Shown here: positions 11,515-20,423 of the stretch, piece by piece | How the letters are laid out: each line of letters starts with the position of its first letter | Position numbering within the stretch: the stretch's first letter is position 1 | Assembly (NCBI RefSeq): GCF_004023625.1 | Contig: NZ_ML137714.1 | Coordinates: 1-64,000, forward strand | Reading direction: 5' to 3' | DNA length: 64,000 nucleotides | DNA from: Streptomyces cavernae | GTDB taxonomy: Bacteria > Actinomycetota > Actinomycetes > Streptomycetales > Streptomycetaceae | Notes under the pieces: generated by a model | What the model saw: only the letters and a program-made list of their open reading frames with translations | What the model was told of the DNA's origin: nothing | Databases searched by the model: none | Program-made: the position numbers and the translations under genes

Positions 11515-11866
11515 GACGTTGGACGGTACCGCACTCTTGAGCGGGCCGCGACGACTCTGCCCCAGGTCACTCCCCCGTGTCGTGCTGTGAAACCGCCCAC
11601 ACGCGGCCCCGGACGGGCGTCGCTGACCTGCGGGGACATCATCCTTCGAAATACCGGACGCAATCGGAACCGATCATCTCTCGGTGCAAACCACGTCAAT
11701 TGCCAAGAGCTCGGCGGTCCGGGAGGGATACGGAATCGAGCCCAACCTTGGCTGGAATGGTCATCCGGCGACATGCCGTCGGACGGCGGAAATCCCGCGG
11801 CGGCACCCCCGCAGCGGTGATCCACGACCCGCGCGGGCCCGGCTCGGGGACTACGCTTCCTCAGTG
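11515..11866. other. Divergent promoter region
   Basis: The 352 bp separate the DUF3499 gene (minus) from the metallopeptidase-like gene (plus). TACGCT at 11852-11857 lies seven bases before an adjacent GTG/ATG pair at 11864/11867, the spacing of a -10 element serving a leaderless transcript. No good -35 match was found. The rest shows no gene. Confidence 0.45.
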
Positions 11867-12313
11867 ATGGACAACCCCGTACAGCCCCGCGCCACCGCCC
11901 CCGGGCCCCGCCGTCGCGACCGCCACGGCAGGGGGATGCGGGGTCCCGTCGCGCCACCCCAGGTCCCCCTCGCCGCGAGCCGCGCCGAGGTGTTCGCGGA
12001 TCTGGTGCAGGACTCGGTGGAGCGCCTGGAGAGGCGCTGGCCGCAGCTCGCCGACATCGACTTCGTGGTGCTCGAGGTGCCGCGCCTGGACCACAAGGAC
12101 GGCTGGCACGACGAAGCGGTGCCCCTGGGCGGCACGATCGCCGCGCGCGACGGCCGCCCCGCCCGGGTCGTCGTCTACCGCCGCCCGGTCGAGATCCGCA
12201 CCAAGGGACGTGACGAGCGGGCCGCACTGGTCCACGAAGTGGTCGTCGAACAGGTCGCGGAGCTGCTGGGGCTGACGCCGGAGACGGTGGATCCGCGCTA
12301 CGGCGAGGACTGA
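11867..12313 (+). CDS. Metallopeptidase (zincin-like, PF06262) family protein with altered HExxH
   Basis: A 148-residue cytoplasmic protein of the small minimal-zincin family found beside whiB and F420 genes in actinobacteria. In this family the motif is normally HExxH with a downstream metal ligand. Here the corresponding stretch near residue 120 reads VHEVVVEQVAELLGL, so the second histidine is valine and catalytic zinc binding is doubtful. The N-terminal 30 residues are basic and disordered. ATG at 11867 is chosen; a GTG directly before it (11864) is equally possible, and both fit a leaderless mRNA. It is convergent with the DUF5719 gene, with 22 bp between the stops. Confidence 0.82.
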   Translation: MDNPVQPRATAPGPRRRDRHGRGMRGPVAPPQVPLAASRAEVFADLVQDSVERLERRWPQLADIDFVVLEVPRLDHKDGWHDEAVPLGGTIAARDGRPARVVVYRRPVEIRTKGRDERAALVHEVVVEQVAELLGLTPETVDPRYGED

Positions 12314-12335
12314 GTCCGCCAAGGGCCCCGCGGCC

Positions 12336-13847
12336 CTACTTCTGCAGCACGGACAGATCCTGGTCGGCCTCCGGCACGGCCACCGTCCCACGGTCGTCCG
12401 GGAGGGTCTGGACCGTGAACATCGGGACGCCGTCCTGGGGCAGTGCGAGCGTGCGTGCCGCGTAGACGGGGCCTCCGGAGGACGGCTCCACGGTCAGCGC
12501 GTAAGTCCCCTTCAGGCCGCCGGGCGCCAGTGAGGTGATCTGCTGGGTCGTTCCCGCCTTGATGGTGTACTCCTTCGTCACCGCCGTGCCGCCCTCACTG
12601 CCCGCGGAGGCCGTGACCTTCACCGTGGCGGCGCCCTGGGGGGCGGTCAGGTCGAGCGTGGAGCTCTTGGAGCGGTTGTCGGCGACCGTCGCGCGCGTGC
12701 CCACGGGGAACGTCGCCGGGATGAACGCGGTCTCCTGCTTGCCGGCCTTGCCGCGGACCACGCGCAACGCGGCCACCAAGGGGACCGACTGGCCGGTGGG
12801 CGTCAGCACCAGGGAGCCCGCCTCGCCGCGGGTGACGTCCCCCAGGTCGACGGCGGCCGTCATGCCCGCCTTGACGTGCAGCGTCTCGTTGCCGGCCGGG
12901 GTGATCAGGCCGGACGGCGAGGCGAGGCGCACCCTCAGGTCGGCGTCGCTGTCGCCGGGCGCGAAGGCGATCAGGCGGACCGCGGTGGCGTCCTTGGGGA
13001 TGCCGGGCAGGACCAGGTTGTCCGCCGGGTCCGCGGCGGCGGGCAGCCAGTCCCCGCCGAGCTTGTCGTCCGCGGCCTGGACGGCCGCGGCGACCCGGCC
13101 GCTGCGGACGCTGACGTGAACCGTGAGGTCGTTCTCGGCGGCGCTGCTGAGGGTGGACAGCAGCACCGGTTCGGTGGAGTTCGCCGGGACCTGGATCCCC
13201 TCCCCCACCTCCGACTTGATGGTGCCGCCCTTTCCGTACAGCTCGATGTCCACGACGGCGGTGGCGTCGTCCGGGTTGGTGAGGTGGACGTAGTCCGTGC
13301 GGCTGTCGGCGGTGCTGGCCCCCGGGAACCAGAACTCGGTGTCCGGGGCGGTGCAGTTGACGCCGGAGATTCCGCGTCCGTTGCCGGCCGCGACCTCCGT
13401 GGTCTGCTGGACGGTCCAGCCGGGTGCGAACCTGCCGTCCGCGGTGCCGACCAGAGCGGGCGAGTCGGCGCCGGAGACGTCGGCGGTGACGGGTTTGCCG
13501 GGTTCCTTCGGCGACAGCACGGGCTTGTTCCCGGCGCCCTTCTTCTCACTGCCCTTCTTGTCGCTCGCCGCGCCGCCCTCCGCCGACCCGCCGTTGGCCG
13601 CGGTGAGCGTGGCACTACCGTCGCCGTCCGTGCCCTTGGCTGCGGGAGTGAAGGACGTGTAGACGGTGTCCGCGAGGTCCGAGGTGCTCGGCTGCGGGCA
13701 GAGCAGGCTGGTGCGCTCCACGGGCAGTTGGGCGGCGGTCCCAGCGGTGCGGGTGGCAGCGCCGGACGGCTCGTTGAGCGTGGCGAACGCGGTGACGGCG
13801 GCGAGCGCGGCGACTCCCGCGATCAGGGACAGGGTGGGGCGGTTCAC
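12336..13847 (-). CDS. DUF5719 family exported protein
   Basis: A 503-residue predicted secreted or membrane-anchored protein. An N-terminal hydrophobic segment (residues 7-25, LSLIAGVAALAAVTAFATL) acts as signal or anchor. A charged, Gly/Lys-rich stretch follows at about 85-120. The remainder has repeated beta-rich modules with VTAS-, LTPTG- and PANSTEPV-type strands. No catalytic motif is seen. The GTG at 13847 overlaps the TGA of the giant glycosyltransferase by four bases (GTGA), so the two are translationally coupled and probably work together at the membrane. In actinobacteria this pairing is recurrent and its function is unknown. Confidence 0.85.
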   Translation of the reverse strand: MNRPTLSLIAGVAALAAVTAFATLNEPSGAATRTAGTAAQLPVERTSLLCPQPSTSDLADTVYTSFTPAAKGTDGDGSATLTAANGGSAEGGAASDKKGSEKKGAGNKPVLSPKEPGKPVTADVSGADSPALVGTADGRFAPGWTVQQTTEVAAGNGRGISGVNCTAPDTEFWFPGASTADSRTDYVHLTNPDDATAVVDIELYGKGGTIKSEVGEGIQVPANSTEPVLLSTLSSAAENDLTVHVSVRSGRVAAAVQAADDKLGGDWLPAAADPADNLVLPGIPKDATAVRLIAFAPGDSDADLRVRLASPSGLITPAGNETLHVKAGMTAAVDLGDVTRGEAGSLVLTPTGQSVPLVAALRVVRGKAGKQETAFIPATFPVGTRATVADNRSKSSTLDLTAPQGAATVKVTASAGSEGGTAVTKEYTIKAGTTQQITSLAPGGLKGTYALTVEPSSGGPVYAARTLALPQDGVPMFTVQTLPDDRGTVAVPEADQDLSVLQK

Positions 13848-16800
13848 TGCTGGCTCCCGTCGGGGCGCTCACTGTCGGGGCGGTGCGGCTGCTGCGGGGG
13901 CCGGTCGTAGGCGGGGTCGTAGGCGGGGTCGTAGGGCTGCCCTCCGTAGGAGGGGTCGTACGAGCCCGCCGGGGTGCCTCCGTAGGCGTAGGGGTCGTAC
14001 TGGCCGCCCTGGTACGGGTCTTGGTACTGCTGCTGGTCGTATCCACCCGCCTGGTACTGCTGTTGTTGCCCGTCCTGGTACTGGGTGCCGTAGGAGCCGT
14101 ATTCGGCGCCCGCGTAACTCGGCTGGTCCCAGTCCCCGTAGGACTGCTGCTGCGGGATGGCGACCGGCGTGCCCGGGGCGCCCTCCGGTGGGGCTGTCTG
14201 TTCCTGCGGCGCGTCCTCGGTGGACTGTTCGGCTTCCGCCTGGGCGCGCAGCCTGCGTGCCCTGCGGCCCTCACCGGCGAGGGCCTCGGCGGGCACGGCC
14301 GCCTGCTCCTCCTCCGGGAGGTCGTCGTCGACGTCCCGGCGGCGGCCCGGCAGTGCGAGTACCACGAGGACGACGGCGAGCGCGCCCTGTGCCCACAGCC
14401 AGCCGGTGTGGCTCATCGGCGCGTCGAAGGTGACGTCCAACCGGCCGCCGGACGCGGGCAGTTCGAAGCCCTGGGCCCAGCCGTCGACGGTGGTCCGGGT
14501 GAGCGGCCGGCCGTCCAGGGTGGCCGTCCAGCCCGCGTCGGCGGTGTCGGCAAGGCGCAGGGTCCGGCCCGCGGAGCCGTCCGGAACCGTGGTGTGCAGT
14601 TCGACGGGGCCGGCGGCGACGGGCCGCGGCTCGCCGCCCTTCCCGGTGACGATCGCGGCGCGGGAGACCTGCCGGTCCACGCGCCACAGGGCGCTGCCAT
14701 CCTGCTGGCTGAGCCGGGTCAGGCCCGGGGTGGCGTCCAGGACGCGGCTGACCTGGCGGGGGGCGCCGTCCCGGACGAGGACGTAGCGGACGGCGAAGCC
14801 GCCGAGCTGGTCGGCCTGGTCGGCGCCGGAGCCTGCCACGAGGTTGGCGACGACCTTGTCGAGCCGCTGGTTCTCGCCGCCCGCGGCGGCGAGTTCGGCG
14901 TCACCGAGCCGGGCTCCGGAGCCGCGGACCAGGGTGTAGTCGACCTCGGCGGGCGATCTGCTGTCGAGGACGAGGGTGCGGGCCTGGTCGCGGGTGCCGC
15001 TCTCCTCGGCGACGAACGCGGGCACCTGTACCGGGTCGCGGCGCTCCAGCGGGCCGTCGGCGCCGCGGATCATCCAGCCGGCGGCGACGAGCAGCGGGCC
15101 CGCCGCCGCGGCGAAGGCTACGAGCGCGGCCACCGGCTGCCGCCAGCCGAAGTTCTGCTCGGCCACGCGTGCGCGTGCTCCGTCGGCGCCGAGGACGGCG
15201 GCGGCCAGGAGGGCGATGCCGTAGACGAGGGTCGCGGGGCCCGCCCAGGCGGACGCGTTCGACAGGACGGCGAAGACGAGCCCCGTCAGGGCGGCGGTCC
15301 AGGCGACGCGGATCCCCAACTGGCGCTCCGCGCGCAGGAGTGCGGCCAGCGCGGCGAGAACGATGCCGATGAGCAGCAGCCCGCTGACGGTCCCGGGACC
15401 GCCGGGGCTCGCGCCGAGCAGGTCGGCGGCGGAGGCGGTGGCCTCGCCGAACTCGAGACCTGCCTCCTTGAGGAAGCCGAACGGCAGCAGGGTCAGTGAC
15501 CAGGGCGCGAGAACCAGCAGCGGGGTGCCGAGCTGGGCCAGGAAACGCAGTCCGTAGCCGACGGTCTCCTGGCGGCGCACCACCAGGACGCCGCCGCCGA
15601 GGACGAGGGCGATGGGCCACACGATGGGCGTGAAGGCGGTGGCCAGCGTGAGCAGCAGCGCGTACGCCCAGGTGGCGCGCCAGCTGCCGCGTGGCCCGCC
15701 CGTGCCGCCCGCGAGCCCGCTCGCGGCGACGCCCGCGCGCGCGATGAGCGGGAGCAGGACGGCGAGGACGGCGGTGCCGATGCGGCCGCCCGCGAGTGCG
15801 CCGGCGGTGGCGGGCAGGAAGGCGTACGCCACGGACGCCCAGGCGCGCAGCAGCCGGGACTGGACCAGTGGCCGGGAGGCGAAGTAGGCGGCGAACCCGG
15901 CCAGCGGCACGGAGCCGATCAGCAGCGCGGTGACCGCGAGACCGGTCGAGCCGAGCAGCATCGTGGCGAGTGTCGCGAGGACGGCCAGGTACGGCGGCGC
16001 CGGCTGGGTGCCGCCGGCGCCGACCGGGTGCCAGCCGTCGGCGTAACGGGCCCACAGGTCGGAGGCGTCCGCGGGGGCGGGGAGCAGTGCTCCGCCCGCG
16101 AGCGCCCCACCGCCGAGCAGCGCGCGGCACGCGACGAGCGAGACGAGCAGGAGCGCCGTGAAGAGCACCGGGCCTGGTTTGCGGGCGATGCGCTTGAGGC
16201 GGGCGAACTGCTCGATCTCCAGGAAGTCGGCGTCGTCGCCGCCGGGTCCGGACTCGACGGCGCCGCCGTGCCGGCCGGCCGCGCCGATCTCGGGGTCGGA
16301 ACGGCCCACGAGATTGCTCGCGGCCTGCTCGACGGTGAGCCGCACCGTCGCGCCGGGCGGCGGGAACAGGGGCCGCAGTTCGGCCGCCTCGACGGCCGGC
16401 CTGCCGCGCGAGCTGCGGGCGGAGAGGATCCGCCCGGGGCGCAGCAGCACCCCGAGCAGGCCGGTGATCTCGTCGAACGCCTGCCCGGGCACCTTGCCGA
16501 CGAGGTAGGTGACGGTGCGCAGGAGGGTGCCGACGACGAGCCGCAGCAGCACCCATGCCAGCGCTTTCCCGCGGGTGTTGGCGAGCAGGGTGTAGACGGC
16601 GCCCGCCTTGTCGACCTTGTGCGGGGAGGTGGCGGTGCGGCCCACGCAGTCGACGGTGCGCCGCTCGCGGGAGGCGGCCTCGGCGTGCCGTACGACGGCG
16701 TCGGGGGCGACGAGGACGCGGTGGCCTGCGGCCTGTGCGCGCCAGCACAGGTCGACGTCGTCACGCATCAGGGGGAGCCGGCGGTCGAACCCGCCGAGTT

Positions 16801-17512
16801 GTTCGAAGACGTCGCGCCGGATCAGCATGCCCGCTGTGGAGACGGCGAGCACCGGACGTACGTGGTCGTGCTGGCCCTGGTCCTGCTCGCGGCGGTCCAG
16901 GCCGGTCCATCGGCGGCCGCTGTTGGCGATGGTGACGCCGACCTCGAGGAGCTGGCGGCGGTCGTACCAGCCGCGCAGTTTGGGGCCGACGACGGCGACG
17001 TCCTTGCCCAGTTCGCGTTCGTTCTCCACCACGCGCAGCAGTTGCGCCAGGGCGTCGGGGGCGGGGGCGCAGTCGTCGTGCAGCAGCCACAGCCACTGAA
17101 CGGGCTCGCCGTACGGCAGCTCAGGCATGTCGTACGCGTCGTCGCGCCAGCTGCGGGTCACCGGGTCCCAGCCGCTGGGGCGCTTCAGATAGGGCAGGTC
17201 GTCCGGGGTCAGTACGCCGGCGGTGCGGTTGGCCTCGTCGACCGCCTGGCCGAAAGCGGTACGGCGGGCCAGGTGCAGCACGCGGTCGTCGCCGAGGGCC
17301 TCGGTGAGCAGTCGGGCGGAGTCGTCCGCGCTGCCGGTGTCGGCCGCCACGGCGTTCTGCGCGGGGCGCTCCTGGCCGAGCAGCCCGGCGAGCGCGTCGG
17401 GGAGCCAGCGGGCGCCGTCATGGGAGACGAGGACCGCGGTCACCACGTGACGCGGGAACTCGGGCGGGCGGGCAGCGTCGTGGTGGGCTGCCCTGTGGCT
17501 GTGCACGGACAT
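13844..17512 (-). CDS. Giant membrane glycosyltransferase, family 2, with Tyr/Gln/Gly-rich tail
   Basis: A 1222-residue protein. Residues about 20-330 form a GT-A (GT2) domain: TAVLVSHDGARWL at the start, LLHDDCAPAPDAL as the DxD-type metal motif, and MRDDVDLCWRAQAAGHRV later. Residues about 450-860 hold roughly a dozen hydrophobic segments, and an extracytoplasmic domain follows up to a last membrane segment near 1060. The final 100 residues are low-complexity, rich in Tyr, Gln, Gly, Asp and Pro, with repeats of the YDPxY and YQDPYQGG kind. Such GT2-membrane proteins probably move lipid-linked sugars into envelope glycans. The acceptor is unknown. It is coupled by GTGA overlap to the DUF5719 gene. 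The ATG at 17512 starts the conserved part. Confidence 0.88.
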   Translation of the reverse strand: MSVHSHRAAHHDAARPPEFPRHVVTAVLVSHDGARWLPDALAGLLGQERPAQNAVAADTGSADDSARLLTEALGDDRVLHLARRTAFGQAVDEANRTAGVLTPDDLPYLKRPSGWDPVTRSWRDDAYDMPELPYGEPVQWLWLLHDDCAPAPDALAQLLRVVENERELGKDVAVVGPKLRGWYDRRQLLEVGVTIANSGRRWTGLDRREQDQGQHDHVRPVLAVSTAGMLIRRDVFEQLGGFDRRLPLMRDDVDLCWRAQAAGHRVLVAPDAVVRHAEAASRERRTVDCVGRTATSPHKVDKAGAVYTLLANTRGKALAWVLLRLVVGTLLRTVTYLVGKVPGQAFDEITGLLGVLLRPGRILSARSSRGRPAVEAAELRPLFPPPGATVRLTVEQAASNLVGRSDPEIGAAGRHGGAVESGPGGDDADFLEIEQFARLKRIARKPGPVLFTALLLVSLVACRALLGGGALAGGALLPAPADASDLWARYADGWHPVGAGGTQPAPPYLAVLATLATMLLGSTGLAVTALLIGSVPLAGFAAYFASRPLVQSRLLRAWASVAYAFLPATAGALAGGRIGTAVLAVLLPLIARAGVAASGLAGGTGGPRGSWRATWAYALLLTLATAFTPIVWPIALVLGGGVLVVRRQETVGYGLRFLAQLGTPLLVLAPWSLTLLPFGFLKEAGLEFGEATASAADLLGASPGGPGTVSGLLLIGIVLAALAALLRAERQLGIRVAWTAALTGLVFAVLSNASAWAGPATLVYGIALLAAAVLGADGARARVAEQNFGWRQPVAALVAFAAAAGPLLVAAGWMIRGADGPLERRDPVQVPAFVAEESGTRDQARTLVLDSRSPAEVDYTLVRGSGARLGDAELAAAGGENQRLDKVVANLVAGSGADQADQLGGFAVRYVLVRDGAPRQVSRVLDATPGLTRLSQQDGSALWRVDRQVSRAAIVTGKGGEPRPVAAGPVELHTTVPDGSAGRTLRLADTADAGWTATLDGRPLTRTTVDGWAQGFELPASGGRLDVTFDAPMSHTGWLWAQGALAVVLVVLALPGRRRDVDDDLPEEEQAAVPAEALAGEGRRARRLRAQAEAEQSTEDAPQEQTAPPEGAPGTPVAIPQQQSYGDWDQPSYAGAEYGSYGTQYQDGQQQQYQAGGYDQQQYQDPYQGGQYDPYAYGGTPAGSYDPSYGGQPYDPAYDPAYDRPPQQPHRPDSERPDGSQQ

Positions 17513-17901
17513 CGAGGTACGGGCCCCGGTTCGGTGGTCTGAGGTCGACGCCTGTGTCCGGCGGGGACAGCGGGACGTCTCGGACGAGGGCCCACACTAA
17601 CGGCTGAGCAGCACGGCGGCCCGCCGCCTGTGGACAACCTGCGTGCGACGGGCCGTTCGTTACGTAAGGGATGTGTGCGGTTCGCTCATCGGCACGCATG
17701 CGCTCGTGCCGTGGAATTCCGACTGTTGATCTTTGGCGGTGCTCGTCAGCTGTGCTCTTCGGATGCTCGGGCTGCTTCGGCTGTGCTCATTGACTGTGCT
17801 CTGCGGCTGTGCTCTTCGGGTGCGGACGGCGGCCTTCCCCGGAGAAGGGTCCTGGGCGGCGGCCCGCTTCGGTCGGACGCCGTCTTCGGTAGGCGGCCTT
17901 C
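17513..17901. other. Gap between whiB and the giant glycosyltransferase gene
   Basis: These 389 bp separate two minus-strand genes and should hold the glycosyltransferase promoter. The part near 17740-17900 has short imperfect repeats: GCTGTGCTCTTCGG-like units near 17748 and 17807, and GCGGCCTTCTTCAGACGGC-like units near 17890-17930 that run into the end of whiB. No gene is seen. Confidence 0.45.
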
Positions 17902-18165
17902 TCAGACAGCGGCCTTCTTCAGACGGCGCCGTTCGCGCTCCGACAGGCCGCCCCAGATGCCGAAACGCTCGTCGTTGGCGAGCGCGTATTCGAGGCACTC
18001 GGAGCGGACCTCACACGCGAGACAGACCTTCTTGGCCTCGCGGGTGGAGCCGCCCTTCTCGGGGAAGAAGGACTCGGGATCGGTTTGGGCGCACAGCGCG
18101 CGCTCCTGCCAGCCGAGTTCCTCATCCGCGTCCTCGACCAGCAGTTGCTGGAACAGCTCGGTCAT
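17902..18165 (-). CDS. whiB: WhiB, iron-sulfur transcription factor of sporulation
   Basis: An 87-residue WhiB-like protein. It matches my memory of S. coelicolor WhiB except near the N-terminus. WhiB binds a [4Fe-4S] cluster and works with WhiA to switch aerial hyphae from growth to septation. The cluster ligands are Cys25, Cys48, Cys51 and Cys57 (Cx22Cx2Cx5C). The sigma-contacting turn GIWGG is at 69-73, and the basic C-terminus ERRRLKKAAV is the DNA-binding tail. The start is the ATG at 18165 with GAGGGG upstream. An upstream extension to 18267 runs through the promoter and is rejected. The gene order, with F420 genes on the other side, equals the whiB2/fbiAB arrangement of mycobacteria. 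Confidence 0.96.
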   Translation of the reverse strand: MTELFQQLLVEDADEELGWQERALCAQTDPESFFPEKGGSTREAKKVCLACEVRSECLEYALANDERFGIWGGLSERERRRLKKAAV

Positions 18166-18237
18166 GTGCGCCCCTCGTCTGTTTTCGAGTCCCCGTGATG
18201 CTGCCGTTACCTGTTCCGGCTGAACGACACGAGTGAA

Positions 18238-18267
18238 ATTACAAGTGTGCAGCTCCGGGCGAGTCAA
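18238..18267 (-). promoter_or_regulatory. whiB promoter (-35 TTGACT, -10 TGTAAT)
   Basis: On the minus strand TTGACT (18267-18262) and TGTAAT (18243-18238) are separated by 18 bp, a good match to vegetative HrdB-type promoters. It predicts a start near 18230 and a leader of about 65 nt. A GACAC (18226-18230, plus strand), the core bound by WhiA, lies at the predicted start. AGTGA (18232-18236), a BldD half site, overlaps the space between -10 and start. Known biology: whiB is developmentally controlled and is a reported BldD target in Streptomyces. Confidence 0.65.
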
Positions 18268-18344
18268 GCCGAGATCTGCTATTGGGCCCCTTATTCACTC
18301 TGCGGAACCAAGGCAATGCAGAAAGTGTTCAAATCGGCATAAAC

Positions 18345-18355
18345 AGTGACACACC
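18345..18355 (+). promoter_or_regulatory. Possible BldD-like site upstream of whiB
   Basis: AGTGACACACC differs at one position from the AGTGA-n-TCACC pattern I remember for BldD sites. It lies 180 bp upstream of the whiB start codon, in the low-G+C part of the gap. It also contains a WhiA-type GACAC core. This is a pattern match only. Confidence 0.3.
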
Positions 18356-18880
18356 GCTGGATCGAACCCTGAACTTCCAACCCCTACGAGGAAGGACGTC
18401 CGGAAGTTCGATCACGTTCCGAGGTCGACGCGAAGGGAACCGGATCACATTCCGATCACAGGACGGCAACGGGGCCCGACCACCCGGATGTGCGCCATGT
18501 GTCCCCAACTCGGCAGGGCAAACCTTTCATCGCGCAGGGCGACCGGATGGGGTGAATCGGCGCCCACATGGCGGACATCAAGTTGACAGAGGAAGTGTGA
18601 GCCGATGTCCTTGTGGGCATGCTCGCGAACTTGGCGCCCACTTCGACCCGCATCGCCGGGTCCCTCGGTGCTGCCCGTTCCCGCTGTAGCTGTTGCTGTA
18701 GCTGTTGTCGTTCCTGCTGTTGAGCCGTACCGCGCTCCGGCCGCTTCTCCCCCAGCCCGTATCCGGCGAACGCACCGCCCCCACCAGGGCGGACGCCCCT
18801 CGACGGGCGACCTGCCCCGTCCGTGACCCGGGCGTCCGCCCCGTTCCCCACGACTCTCCGCCGAGGAACCACCGCACCCC

Positions 18881-19393
18881 ATGAACAGCGACAGCGACCT
18901 CCAGATCGCCGGCGACATCCTCGAGGTACCGCACCTGCTCCAGGCGCCGCGCCAACACCCGGTCACCGTGGCCGAGTTCGCCGGTCTCGCGCGCTCCATC
19001 GCCGCCGACCGCTCCCAGTGGGAGCACCTCGTCGAGTACGACGCCACCACCCGCTGGTACCACCGGCTGCGCACCGGACCGGGCTACGAGGTGTGGCTGC
19101 TGTCATGGGTGCCCGGCCAGGGCAGCGGGCTGCACGACCACGGACGTTCGTCGGGCGTGCTCACCGTCCTCGGTGGCGAACTGACGGAGCGCACCGAGCG
19201 GAGTGCGCGGGTGTTGCGCGCCGGAGCACAGCGGGTCTTCGCACCGGGCTACGTGCACGAAGTGGTCAATGACGCGCTGGAACCGGCCATAAGTCTGCAC
19301 GTCTACTATCCGGGTCTGACCGAAATGACCATGCACGCGGTCAGTTGCGCGGCACGGGGTTCCGAGCGGGGGTCCGCGACCGCAGGGGTCTGA
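18881..19393 (+). CDS. Cysteine dioxygenase family protein
   Basis: A 170-residue cupin of the type I cysteine dioxygenase family. It adds O2 to a thiol such as L-cysteine to give cysteine sulfinate, using a mononuclear Fe(II). The three-histidine site is visible: His85 and His87 in GLHDHGRSSG, and His126 in YVHEVVND. HVYYP follows, with the usual tyrosine. Substrate could also be another thiol acid, since this family includes 3-mercaptopropionate dioxygenases. The ATG at 18881 begins the alignment-like core after a short leader. A 46-bp gap separates it from fbiA on the same strand, so they may be co-transcribed. Confidence 0.9.
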   Translation: MNSDSDLQIAGDILEVPHLLQAPRQHPVTVAEFAGLARSIAADRSQWEHLVEYDATTRWYHRLRTGPGYEVWLLSWVPGQGSGLHDHGRSSGVLTVLGGELTERTERSARVLRAGAQRVFAPGYVHEVVNDALEPAISLHVYYPGLTEMTMHAVSCAARGSERGSATAGV

Positions 19394-19439
19394 GCGGACC
19401 GCACGACGCGCTGTCACAGCCGCCTGCAAGACTGCCCTC

Positions 19440-20423
19440 ATGCGCATTGTGGTTCTGGCAGGCGGCATCGGCGGTGCCCGGTTCCTGCGGGGTCTGAAGC
19501 AGGCCGCGCCGGACGCGGACATCACCGTCATCGGCAACACCGGGGACGACATCCACCTCTTCGGGCTGAAGGTCTGCCCGGACCTCGACACGGTGATGTA
19601 CACGCTCGGCGGCGGCATCAACGAGGAGCAGGGCTGGGGCCGGGACGACGAGACCTTCCACCTCAAGGAGGAGCTAGCGGCGTACGGGGTGGGCCCGGAG
19701 TGGTTCGGGCTCGGCGACCGCGACTTCGCGACGCACATCGTGCGGACGCAGATGCTCGGCGCGGGATATCCGTTGAGCGCGGTGACCGAGGCGCTCTGCG
19801 ACCGCTGGAAGCCGGGCGTCCGGCTCATCCCCATGACGGACGACCGCGTGGAGACGCACGTGGCCGTCACCCTGCCCGACGACGCCTCCGCCGAGGGCCC
19901 CGGCGAGCGCAAAGCGATCCACTTCCAGGAGTACTGGGTGCGGCTGCGGGCCTCCGTACCGGCCGAGGCCGTGGTGCCGGTCGGCGCCGAACTCGCCAAG
20001 CCCGCGCCCGGGGTCCTGGAGGCCATCGCCGAGGCGGACGTCGTGCTGTTCCCGCCGTCCAACCCCGTCGTCTCGGTGGGCACGATCCTCGCCGTGCCCG
20101 GTATCCGCGAGGCGATCGCCGACGCCGGGGTCCCGGTGGTCGGCCTGTCCCCGATCATCGGGGACGCGCCCGTACGCGGCATGGCGGACAAGGTGCTGGC
20201 GGCGGTGGGCGTGGAATCGACGGCGGCGGCGGTCGCCGAGCACTACGGCTCCGGACTGCTGGACGGCTGGCTGGTCGACACCACCGACGCGGGCTCGGTG
20301 GAGCGGGTCGAGGCGGCGGGCATCCGCTGCCGCGCCGTCCCCCTGCTGATGACGGACCTCGAGGCGACCGTGCGGATGGCCGACGAGGCACTGGCGCTGG
20401 CGGAGGAGGTGCGCGGCGCGTGA
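19440..20423 (+). CDS. fbiA: FbiA, phospholactate/phosphoenolpyruvate transferase of F420 synthesis
   Basis: A 327-residue CofD/FbiA enzyme. It transfers the (enol)pyruvyl- or lactyl-phosphate group from its GDP-activated form to the deazaflavin Fo, giving (dehydro)F420-0. The start [19 protein letters not shown] and [11 protein letters not shown] near residue 33 are the family signatures, and [15 protein letters not shown] near 240 is also typical. The ATG at 19440 begins directly at the Rossmann-like strand. Its TGA overlaps the GTG of fbiB by four bases (GTGA), indicating coupled translation and a two-gene F420 operon. Fo synthesis genes are not in the window. Confidence 0.95.
   Translation: MRIVVLAGGIGGARFLRGLKQAAPDADITVIGNTGDDIHLFGLKVCPDLDTVMYTLGGGINEEQGWGRDDETFHLKEELAAYGVGPEWFGLGDRDFATHIVRTQMLGAGYPLSAVTEALCDRWKPGVRLIPMTDDRVETHVAVTLPDDASAEGPGERKAIHFQEYWVRLRASVPAEAVVPVGAELAKPAPGVLEAIAEADVVLFPPSNPVVSVGTILAVPGIREAIADAGVPVVGLSPIIGDAPVRGMADKVLAAVGVESTAAAVAEHYGSGLLDGWLVDTTDAGSVERVEAAGIRCRAVPLLMTDLEATVRMADEALALAEEVRGA

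Larger units (their letters stand above)
18166..18880. other. Long regulatory gap between whiB and cysteine dioxygenase gene
   Basis: These 715 bp between divergent genes contain the whiB promoter at 18238-18267, a stretch of reduced G+C at about 18285-18440 without a gene, a possible BldD-type site at 18345-18355, and a short CTGTAGCTGTTG repeat at about 18684-18722. The last 120 bp lead to the dioxygenase start. None of the open frames here has a credible ribosome binding site. Confidence 0.5.
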
